Assembly (NCBI GenBank): GCA_007121695.1
Contig: SKKC01000145.1
Span: 1-8,652 of the forward strand
Length of the DNA: 8,652 nucleotides
Source: Spirochaetales bacterium
Lineage (GTDB): Bacteria; Spirochaetota; Spirochaetia; DSM-27196; SKKC01
Direction of reading: 5' to 3'
Shown: positions 1 through 6,018 of the stretch, one piece after another
Layout: the number at the start of each line of letters is the position of its first letter
How positions within the stretch are numbered: position 1 is the stretch's first letter
Program-made: the position numbers and the translations under genes
The notes under the pieces: generated by a model
What the model was told of the DNA's origin: nothing
The model's input: the letters and a program-made list of their open reading frames with translations, nothing else
Database searches by the model: none

Positions 1-1
1 C

Positions 2-1087
2 CTCGGAGTGGCTGCCGGGTTCAGGATAAACGATCACGTATACAACGTACCATTCGCAGTCGAGGAACCATCGGTTATCGCCGCTGCCACCTACTCGGCA
101 TCCGTTATCGGACGGAACGGCGGGTTCACGACCGCGGTCGACGAGTCTGTCATGACCGCCGAGGTCTACGTCGAGACGGCCAATGATCCGGCGCCTCGCA
201 CCACAGAAGCGCTCGAAGCAGCGGTCGACGAGGCGCTACGGGAACCGCTGTCGGGAATGACCAGGCGCGGCGGCGGCTTTCGAGGTCTCGACATCGATCG
301 CATAGATGGACATCTGCTCGCGGTGAGGCTCCATGTTGACACGTGTGACGCAATGGGAGCCAACATTCTCAATACCTGCGCCGAACGCGTCCGCCCGCTG
401 GTAGAGCAGACTCTCGGTGGAGAGGCGGTAATGGCAATTCTGTCAAATGCAGCCGACAGGCGCGTCACGAAGGCCTCGTTCAGCATCCCCGTCGACGCCT
501 GCGCGCGCGGAGGCCGGTCGGGACTCGAGGTTGCACAGCGCATCGTCACGGCGAATCACATCGCGACAATCGACCTGCATCGTGCGGTTACGCACAACAA
601 GGGAATCATGAACGGTATCTCAAGCGTGGCGCTTGCCACGGGGAACGATACCCGCGCAGTCGAAGCTGCGTGCCATGCCTTTGCGGTGAAGGACGGAGCA
701 TATCGAGCGCTGACTGAGTACTCGGTTTCAGACGGCATGCTGCACGCGTCGCTGCGGGTCCCGATTGCAGTCGGAACCGTGGGGGGCGCGGCAGGGTTTC
801 ATCCCGGGGCACGTTTTTCGATGCAGGTGCTCGAACGGCCGGATGCCCGCACGCTCGCAGAGATAATGGCATGTGTCGGCCTCGCACAGAACTTTGCAGC
901 GCTCAGCGCGCTCGTCAGCGAAGGAATACAGGCCGGGCATATGCGCCTGCACGCGAACCGGCTCGCATGGAAGGCTGGAGCGCGCGGAGACGAAATCGCG
1001 GAGCTCGCCGACAGACTATCGGACGAAGGTATCTTCAACTCGGAAGCCGCAGATCGCATTCTTGCGCAGATCCGGGATCGACGATAG
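2..1087 (+). CDS. mvaA: Class II hydroxymethylglutaryl-CoA reductase, 5' end off the window
   Basis: This enzyme reduces HMG-CoA to mevalonate and CoA with two NAD(P)H, the committed step of the mevalonate pathway, in the cytoplasm. The reading frame is open to the left edge. The first in-frame start, GTG at 8, is internal: the residues around it already align with roughly residue 65 onward of the Pseudomonas mevalonii enzyme, so about 60-70 residues are missing. Family landmarks, numbered from base 8, are EEPSVIAAATY (19-29, catalytic Glu), DAMGAN in the NAD(P)-binding part, THNKGIMNG with catalytic Lys198, GND with catalytic Asp214, and EGIQAGHM with catalytic His311. The Lys-to-Asp spacing of 16 equals that of P. 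mevalonii. The absence of membrane segments and the DAMGAN and THNKG forms indicate class II. The stop is TAG and mvaD starts two bases later. Cofactor preference (NADH or NADPH) cannot be read from the window. Confidence 0.96.
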   Translation, partial: LGVAAGFRINDHVYNVPFAVEEPSVIAAATYSASVIGRNGGFTTAVDESVMTAEVYVETANDPAPRTTEALEAAVDEALREPLSGMTRRGGGFRGLDIDRIDGHLLAVRLHVDTCDAMGANILNTCAERVRPLVEQTLGGEAVMAILSNAADRRVTKASFSIPVDACARGGRSGLEVAQRIVTANHIATIDLHRAVTHNKGIMNGISSVALATGNDTRAVEAACHAFAVKDGAYRALTEYSVSDGMLHASLRVPIAVGTVGGAAGFHPGARFSMQVLERPDARTLAEIMACVGLAQNFAALSALVSEGIQAGHMRLHANRLAWKAGARGDEIAELADRLSDEGIFNSEAADRILAQIRDRR

Positions 1088-1089
1088 CC

Positions 1090-2058
1090 ATGAAGCCCGT
1101 CACGGTCCGGACAAGCCCGAGCCTCGCGCTGATCAAGTACTGGGGGAAAATTCCCGGGGGTACGAATATCCCGGCTACCAGCAGTCTCGCGGTCGGCCTG
1201 CACGACCTGCGAACAACTACTCGAGTGTCCGCGGGTGACCCGAGTGGGACAGACGAAGTTTTTATCGCCGACGAACCGCAGCCGGCCGGTCACTTCGCTC
1301 CAGTCATCGAAGCGCTTCGCTCTCACGCGCGATCGCTGGGACGTACCCATGCGGATATTCCCGTGCGAGTGGACTCGGAAAACTCGTTTCCTACGGCAGC
1401 CGGAATCGCGAGCTCGAGCAGCGGATTCGCGGCCCTTGTACTTGCCCTTCATGCCTGGTGGGACCTTGATCTTCCCATGCACGAACTGTCACGGATCGCT
1501 CGTACGGGAAGCGGCAGCGCCGCCCGGAGCGTGTACGGCGGGTTTACCCGTTTTGCCGCGGGAGCGGAATTTGCCGAGCCCCTCTACGCTGCCGACTGGT
1601 GGCCGGAACTCCGGGTGGTCGTCGCAGTAACGGACTCCGGCAGGAAATCGATCGGATCCCGTGACGGAATGGAACGAACCCGCACCACGAGCCCGTTCTA
1701 CGAACCGTGGGTAGAGGATGCGGTGCGGCTAACCCGACTCGCGGAAGACGCCATCGCCCAACGATCACTGGTGACGCTCGGACCGCTCATGCGTGAAAGC
1801 TATCTGCGCATGGTGGGCACGAGCATCGCAGCATCCCCGCCTGTGCTGTACTGGCTACCCGCGAGCGTAGGCGTTATTCGCGCGTGCGACGAGCTTCGGC
1901 ACGCGGGCCTCGAGGCCTGGGAAACGATGGATGCCGGCCCGCAGGTAAAGATCCTGACAACCATGCGAGACCTGCCGCAGGTCCAGGCGCGCATTGCTGA
2001 AGTGCACGGCGTTCAGGATATTCTTGTAAGCAGGGTCGGGGGAGACGCAGAGACGTGA
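1090..2058 (+). CDS. mvaD: Diphosphomevalonate decarboxylase
   Basis: This GHMP-superfamily enzyme performs the ATP-dependent decarboxylation of 5-diphosphomevalonate to isopentenyl diphosphate, the last step of the classical pathway. The product is 322 residues, close to bacterial homologues. It has the N-terminal signature ALIKYWGK (13-20) and NIPATSSL (26-33), the GHMP phosphate loop NSFPTAAGIASSSSG (98-112), GSGSAARSVYGG (140-151), and MDAGPQVK with the expected catalytic Asp281. The IKYWGK signature and retained Asp fit a true decarboxylase rather than a mevalonate 3-kinase-type relative. I chose ATG 1090 because the conserved motif begins 12 residues in. The frame can be extended to 871, but that would run through the reductase gene. 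The Shine-Dalgarno signal is weak (GGGA at 1074-1077), which suggests coupling to the reductase stop two bases upstream. The TGA overlaps the GTG start of mvaK2 by four bases. Confidence 0.96.
   Translation: MKPVTVRTSPSLALIKYWGKIPGGTNIPATSSLAVGLHDLRTTTRVSAGDPSGTDEVFIADEPQPAGHFAPVIEALRSHARSLGRTHADIPVRVDSENSFPTAAGIASSSSGFAALVLALHAWWDLDLPMHELSRIARTGSGSAARSVYGGFTRFAAGAEFAEPLYAADWWPELRVVVAVTDSGRKSIGSRDGMERTRTTSPFYEPWVEDAVRLTRLAEDAIAQRSLVTLGPLMRESYLRMVGTSIAASPPVLYWLPASVGVIRACDELRHAGLEAWETMDAGPQVKILTTMRDLPQVQARIAEVHGVQDILVSRVGGDAET
2038..2044 (+). promoter_or_regulatory. Ribosome binding site for mvaK2
   Basis: GGGGGAG lies inside the 3' end of mvaD, ten bases before GTG 2055. It supports the GTG start, whose GTGA overlaps the mvaD stop codon. 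Confidence 0.6.
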
Positions 2059-3098
2059 AGGTACGGGGACAGCTTCATATTCCGGGGAACCTGCTTATTG
2101 CCGGGGAGTACGCGGTACTCCAGGAAGGTGGGCTCGGCGTCTCCATGGCAGTCGGACCACCGGTTCTGGGCCGCATCCGTGACTCGGACACCTTCAAACT
2201 CGTGGCTCGTACCGGGTCGTATACCAGCGAATGGATGCCCTTCCAGGACCCGTCTCCGTCACCTGATCATCGCGTTGCCGTCTTCGAGCACTCAGTGCAG
2301 CTCCTCGCGAACGAGAGCGCAGTCCGGGCCGCATTCTCTCCGCTGGAGCAGCGTCTGGCAGAGCGAATAGTCGAAATATGCGCAGCGATACGCACCCGAC
2401 GTTTTGATCCCGTGGAAATTACAGTCGATACACGCTCGCTCTTCACCTCCGATGGCAGGAAGCTTGGGTTCGGATCGAGTGCGGCGGCCACCGTCGCGAG
2501 CGTCGCGGGACTGCTCGCCGCTGCGGGGTACGATCCTACGACAGATCGTCGGGCAGTACAGCGCCTCGCCACGGCGGCTCACCGGTCGCTACAGGGAAAG
2601 AAGGGAAGCGGGTACGATATTGCTACCAGCGTGTTCGGTGGGATGGGGCTTTTCACTGGCGGCAGCTTTCCGCGGTATCAGCGGATACAGCTTCCCTGGT
2701 TTCCGCAGGCAGCGGTAGATCAGGGGCCTGCGCCGCAGTCGACAGGAAGCGCGGTCGATCACTGTCTCCGGTTCCAGGCCCGGAACCCTGAACGCTGGTC
2801 GCGGCTGTTCGAACGAAACCAGAATCTGGTGCGTGAGTTTTCGCAGTCTATTCGCAGCAGCGACGGACTCAGGCTTCTCGAGGCTCTGCGACTCCACGGA
2901 GAAGAAATAGGCGATCTTATCGGCGTGCCGGCCGGGCTGGAGACGCAGGTTTCCGACCCCGAAACCGATACCGGTTGCAGCAGCAGGTTTCACAAGGCGC
3001 TCGGGGCTGGCTGCGAAACCATCATGATCCTGCCGCATGTGGCGGGATGTCCGGGTCGGGCGATAATACGCGACGACGGAGGCCTCCAGTGGGGATAG
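2055..3098 (+). CDS. mvaK2: Phosphomevalonate kinase (GHMP family)
   Basis: This enzyme is predicted to phosphorylate 5-phosphomevalonate to 5-diphosphomevalonate with ATP. The product is 347 residues. The N-terminus reads PGNLLIAGEYAVLQEGG (10-26), the PMK form of GHMP motif 1. The phosphate-binding loop is LGFGSSAAAT (137-146). QGKKGSGYDIATSVFGG (180-196), with Asp188, corresponds to the GKGSGFDVA signature that separates PMKs from mevalonate kinases. The C-terminal motif 3 is odd: where bacterial PMKs usually read K-x-[ST]-G-A-G-G-G-D, this protein has KALGAGCET (314-322), with one glycine fewer and no aspartate, followed by a short divergent tail. The frame is otherwise intact, and its place between mvaD and mvaK1 supports the role. 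It starts at GTG 2055, overlapping the mvaD stop, and its last ten bases overlap mvaK1. Confidence 0.92.
   Translation: MKVRGQLHIPGNLLIAGEYAVLQEGGLGVSMAVGPPVLGRIRDSDTFKLVARTGSYTSEWMPFQDPSPSPDHRVAVFEHSVQLLANESAVRAAFSPLEQRLAERIVEICAAIRTRRFDPVEITVDTRSLFTSDGRKLGFGSSAAATVASVAGLLAAAGYDPTTDRRAVQRLATAAHRSLQGKKGSGYDIATSVFGGMGLFTGGSFPRYQRIQLPWFPQAAVDQGPAPQSTGSAVDHCLRFQARNPERWSRLFERNQNLVREFSQSIRSSDGLRLLEALRLHGEEIGDLIGVPAGLETQVSDPETDTGCSSRFHKALGAGCETIMILPHVAGCPGRAIIRDDGGLQWG
3078..3082 (+). promoter_or_regulatory. Ribosome binding site that sets the mvaK1 start
   Basis: A full GGAGG sits six bases before GTG 3089, inside the end of mvaK2. It decides between GTG 3089 and the longer in-frame starts at 2975 and 3047, which would add an Arg-rich leader not seen in mevalonate kinases. 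Confidence 0.8.
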
Positions 3099-4087
3099 GC
3101 CGGGGGAAACTGCTGCTCTTCGGCGAGCACGCCGCTGTGTACGGCCATCCTGCCCTCGGAATCGCAACTGCAGATACGACCGAGGTCACGGTACGGCCGG
3201 AGGCGCCGGAACCTGTCTGGACTGGAAGCGTTGACACCGGGGATTCCGCTATTCCGCTGAGTATCACGGGTGTGCCGGACGCGTATCTGTTGGTGCTACG
3301 GGACGCAGTCGCGGCAACCATACGCGCCGCTTCCATCGCCGGTGTTGAGCTCGCTACACGGTACCCGCAAGGCCTGCATGTAACCGTGCGATCGAGCATT
3401 CCTCCCGGGTCGGGCTTTGGTTCTTCGGCGGCGCTGTGTGTTGCTCTCGCCACCGCGCTGGCGGGTAGCGGAATTGCCCGGGACATCGAACTCTGGCGCA
3501 TCGCGAATACGGTTGAACGTATATTTCATGGTACTCCCAGCGGAATCGATACCGGACTCAGTCTCAGCACCGGGCTCACCGCAGTCTACCCGGCTCCACC
3601 GGCACTGCCGGAGAAACAGCCGGTGTCGGCTGGCCCGTTCGCGATCGTGTACGGCGGTGTTCCGAGGGTCGGTGACACAAAAAGCCTCGTTGCCAGAGTC
3701 AGAGCAGGCATGGACACCGGAAGTCCAGCGATGGTCGACGCAATCGACGCGCTTGGCTCGATCTCCAGAAGTGCCATTTCTATCTGCGCCACCGACAGTC
3801 CGGCCGAAAAGATGGGCGAACTCTGTAACGAGGCACAGGAACACCTGCGTCGCATCGGACTGTCGACAGACAGCATCGAGCAGCGCCTGGCCCGGGCACG
3901 AGAGACCGGGGCAATCGGGGGAAAACTCAGCGGCGCCGGTGGTGGCGGCGCATGGTACGCCGTGTACGCGAGTGCCGACGCTGCGCACGCAGGATATGTA
4001 CAGCTGCGTCAGGACCTTCCCGCCGGGGAGCGCGAACTTCTTCGCGTGGTATGTGTTTCCGGGTCAGACGTCCGTGCAGTAGAATAA
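3089..4087 (+). CDS. mvaK1: Mevalonate kinase
   Basis: This enzyme phosphorylates mevalonate to 5-phosphomevalonate with ATP in the cytoplasm. From GTG 3089 the product is 332 residues, within the bacterial range. GHMP motif 1 is GKLLLFGEHAAVYGHPA (from about residue 6), with the conserved Lys7 and the mevalonate-kinase-type GEH-x-VYG. The phosphate loop is PPGSGFGSSAA (105-115). HGTPSGID (147-154) contains the expected catalytic Asp154, and motif 3 is KLSGAGGGGAW (279-289). All key positions are present. The start is chosen on the strong GGAGG six bases upstream and on motif 1 beginning at once, as in relatives. The gene overlaps mvaK2 by ten bases. Its TAA stop is in the same frame as the next gene, with one codon between, so the two are probably translated in a coupled manner. 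Confidence 0.95.
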   Translation: MGIGRGKLLLFGEHAAVYGHPALGIATADTTEVTVRPEAPEPVWTGSVDTGDSAIPLSITGVPDAYLLVLRDAVAATIRAASIAGVELATRYPQGLHVTVRSSIPPGSGFGSSAALCVALATALAGSGIARDIELWRIANTVERIFHGTPSGIDTGLSLSTGLTAVYPAPPALPEKQPVSAGPFAIVYGGVPRVGDTKSLVARVRAGMDTGSPAMVDAIDALGSISRSAISICATDSPAEKMGELCNEAQEHLRRIGLSTDSIEQRLARARETGAIGGKLSGAGGGGAWYAVYASADAAHAGYVQLRQDLPAGERELLRVVCVSGSDVRAVE

Positions 4088-4090
4088 GGC

Positions 4091-5197
4091 GTGCCGTCCC
4101 AAATTGCCCACCTGCTGCTGGCAGAAGACGTTGTAGCGGACACCCGCCCCGACCTCCGTTCCTGCCACCCGGATACCGCAGCTGCGCTTGTCCTTGGAGC
4201 CCAGGGCCCGGACCTGTTTCTGCACAACCGCCGTCGCAAACCCTCTGGTCTGCATTACGGGATCGTACTGCACCGCAAGGGTTCAGGGACTTTCTGCGCG
4301 TCCTTTCTTGACTACACCATGTCGCTGTCGCGCTCGGGAACCGAACCGGCAATCATACAATGCCTGCATGCCTATCTGATCGGATACCTGACGCATGTTG
4401 TCCTGGACCGGACGTTGCATCCCTACATTAATGTTCATGCGGGATGGAGGGAGCCAGGAAACCCCGACACCTACGGCTACCATGCAAACCACGTCTTTCT
4501 CGAGCGGATCATCGACACCTACCTCGCGGATAAACTCAGATCGAGCCACCCTCGTTTCATGCAGATCCACAGGATGATGCATGTCAGTGAAACTGTGAGA
4601 CGCCCGCTCCTCCACGCGCTGAAGTACTCCGTGGCACGCTCGACGCGTCGCGGAGCACAGGATACCCGCCTGCTGCGTAAACTCATGAACGCCTACAACG
4701 ATGCAGCCAGCTATTACGCGGCGATACACGAGCCGGATCTGCACGACGCCAGGCGGCGTATCCGTCGTTCCCCAACCGGCTCACCGGTCTGGCTGCGATA
4801 CTTTCACCCGCTTTCCCTGCCGGACGGTCTTGATCCTGCAAACGAGACGCATCGACCATGGCGAGATCCCTGCTCCGGGCTGACGGTCAGCACCGACAGC
4901 GTGCTCGACCGTTATGGTCTGGCCCGGAAAACAGCGGCAGATCTGGTTTCGTACCTGTACGAAGCAGAACGCGGGAACGCTCCCGTATACTCGGCATCGT
5001 ATCGCAACACACCGTTCCCTGGGGATCCTCTGCCCGAACACACCGACCCCGGCGAGGGCTTCGAAGGACGCGTCGGAAACGGCGACCTGAGCGACGAACG
5101 GCCGGAGGGCGAACAGTGCCGCCGGACATACATGGACGTCATGGATTTCAAGGAGGTTCTGCAGCACGCTGCGCGCGCGATTATCGATGCGGATTAA
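4091..5197 (+). CDS. Zinc-dependent phospholipase C-like protein
   Basis: The 368-residue product resembles the zinc-dependent phospholipase C/S1-P1 nuclease fold family (Pfam Zn_dep_PLPC). The metal-ligand pattern of the Bacillus cereus enzyme can be followed: His7 in the N-terminal segment, Asp41 in GAQGPDLF, His55 in GLHYG, HVVLDRTLH giving His102-x3-Asp106-x3-His110, and HANHVFLE giving His134-x3-Glu138. A later HRPWRDPCSG segment followed by a helical region also fits the uncharacterised bacterial branch of this family. There is no signal peptide or membrane segment, so it is probably cytoplasmic, unlike secreted PLC toxins; the substrate is unknown. GTG 4091 is the only sensible start: the mvaK1 stop lies in this frame two codons upstream, and the first methionine (77) is past three ligands. 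The AAGG at 4086-4089 is too close to be a good ribosome site, so reinitiation is likely. The C-terminal 70 residues are acidic and not recognised. Confidence 0.82.
   Translation: MPSQIAHLLLAEDVVADTRPDLRSCHPDTAAALVLGAQGPDLFLHNRRRKPSGLHYGIVLHRKGSGTFCASFLDYTMSLSRSGTEPAIIQCLHAYLIGYLTHVVLDRTLHPYINVHAGWREPGNPDTYGYHANHVFLERIIDTYLADKLRSSHPRFMQIHRMMHVSETVRRPLLHALKYSVARSTRRGAQDTRLLRKLMNAYNDAASYYAAIHEPDLHDARRRIRRSPTGSPVWLRYFHPLSLPDGLDPANETHRPWRDPCSGLTVSTDSVLDRYGLARKTAADLVSYLYEAERGNAPVYSASYRNTPFPGDPLPEHTDPGEGFEGRVGNGDLSDERPEGEQCRRTYMDVMDFKEVLQHAARAIIDAD
5181..5197. other. Tail-to-tail overlap of convergent genes
   Basis: The 3' ends of the PLC-like gene (stop TAA at 5195-5197, plus) and the permease gene (stop TAA at 5183-5181, minus) share 17 bases. 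Each operon must therefore end inside the other's coding sequence, or run through it and give antisense RNA. Confidence 0.9.
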
Positions 5198-6008
5198 GCA
5201 TCCACTCAGCGAAGGCATCGCCGAGCGTGTTGAGCGAGAACACGCTCAGACCAAGCATGGCACCCGGGAGGATTGCAAGCCAGGGCGCCGTGCCAAGATA
5301 GTTGCGCGCGTCGCGCAGCATCAGCCCCCAGCTCGCCGCCGGGGGCGCGATACCCAGGCCGAGGAAGCTCAACGCGGCCTCTATCGTTATTGAAACCGCT
5401 GCAACACTCGCCGAAAGGACCAGCGCCTGCGGAAGAACGTTCGGAAGAATGTGAAGCCAGACGGTGTACAGGGGGTGAGAACCCAGACCGCGGGACACGG
5501 TAACGAAGGGTTCGGCAGATACGGAAAGCGTCTCCGATCGGGTCGTGCGAGCGTACAGTGGGGCGAACATGAGACCAAGCGCCAGGGATACCTGCCCGCT
5601 TCCGGCTCCGAGTACCGTCAGGAGTGCAATCGCCAGAAGCACCCCCGGAAAACTCAACATGGCATCGATCAGAAGCGACACGAGCGGGTCTATAATGCGT
5701 CGTTCAAGGCCGGCTGCGATGCCAAGCGGAACGCCCAGAACGAGCGCGAACAGGATGCCTGTTCCAGCGGTTCCAGCGGCCGCACGCGCACCGTAGGCAA
5801 GACGAGTGGCGACATCCCTGCCGAACTCGTCCGTTCCGAACAGGTGGCCAACCGTGCCCGGTGGTGACAGCCGAAGCGCAAGACGCTGGTCGGTAGGTGC
5901 ATGACCGGATACGATGGGTACCACCAGGCCGTAGCCTGCCACCAGCAGCAGAATAACCACGGCCAGGGTGCGTCGTCGTCGCGCTGCCCGCCACTCGTAA
6001 TACGCCAT
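5181..6008 (-). CDS. ABC importer permease, DppC/NikC type
   Basis: This is the inner-membrane subunit of a peptide/nickel-type ABC importer, 275 residues long, as expected for NikC/DppC proteins. Hydrophobic segments lie near residues 15-32, 80-105, 110-136, 138-155, 193-220 and 240-262, giving about six membrane helices. After the first helix comes the family hallmark HLFGTDEFGRDVATRLAYGAR. The cytoplasmic coupling (EAA-type) loop reads EPFVTVSRGLGSHPLYTVWLHILPN, somewhat diverged from the usual EAA-x3-G but with the conserved Gly and the LPN end. EAALSFLGLGI and PPAASWGLML are also typical of the family. ATG 6008 is supported by GGGAG five bases upstream, which overlaps the stop of the binding-protein gene. 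It is the last gene of its operon, and its final 17 bases overlap the convergent PLC-like gene. A DppB-type partner is required but is not in the window. Confidence 0.93.
   Translation of the reverse strand: MAYYEWRAARRRRTLAVVILLLVAGYGLVVPIVSGHAPTDQRLALRLSPPGTVGHLFGTDEFGRDVATRLAYGARAAAGTAGTGILFALVLGVPLGIAAGLERRIIDPLVSLLIDAMLSFPGVLLAIALLTVLGAGSGQVSLALGLMFAPLYARTTRSETLSVSAEPFVTVSRGLGSHPLYTVWLHILPNVLPQALVLSASVAAVSITIEAALSFLGLGIAPPAASWGLMLRDARNYLGTAPWLAILPGAMLGLSVFSLNTLGDAFAEWMLNPHR
5223..5247. repeat. Perfect 9-bp inverted repeat past the mevalonate operon
   Basis: GAGCGTGTT (5223-5231) and AACACGCTC (5239-5247) are exact reverse complements around a 7-base loop. The repeat starts 26 bases after the last base of the PLC-like gene and lies within the last 25 codons of the permease gene. 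It could fold in transcripts of either strand. A T-run does not follow on either side, so it is not a canonical intrinsic terminator. A role in ending or protecting the 3' end of the plus-strand transcript is an inference. Confidence 0.5.
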
Positions 6009-6013
6009 TCCGG

Positions 6014-6018
6014 CTCCC
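6014..6018 (-). promoter_or_regulatory. Ribosome binding site for the permease gene
   Basis: On the minus strand GGGAG lies five bases before ATG 6008 and overlaps the TAG stop of the binding-protein gene, so the two genes are translationally linked. Confidence 0.7.

Noticed and set aside
8..10. GTG as the start of HMG-CoA reductase
   Set aside because: The residues on both sides of it align with the interior of class II reductases, so the true start is to the left of the window.
625..640. Inverted repeat CGTGGC-GCTT-GCCACG inside mvaA
   Set aside because: It is a 6-bp stem within conserved coding sequence (the stretch between the catalytic Lys and Asp motifs), with no positional reason to be regulatory.
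871..1089. Upstream in-frame extension of mvaD
   Set aside because: The extension lies inside the reductase gene and is Arg-rich; the decarboxylase signature begins right after ATG 1090.
799..1482. A 227-codon minus-strand frame across the mvaA-mvaD junction
   Set aside because: It is a shadow of two certain genes, with Arg/Ser-rich composition and no recognisable domain.
2975..3088. Longer start for mevalonate kinase
   Set aside because: The added residues are translated out of frame from the PMK gene and are not family-like; the GGAGG before GTG 3089 fixes the start.
3296..3988. A 230-codon minus-strand frame opposite mvaK1
   Set aside because: It is entirely antisense to mevalonate kinase, whose motifs are all intact, and it has no family signature.
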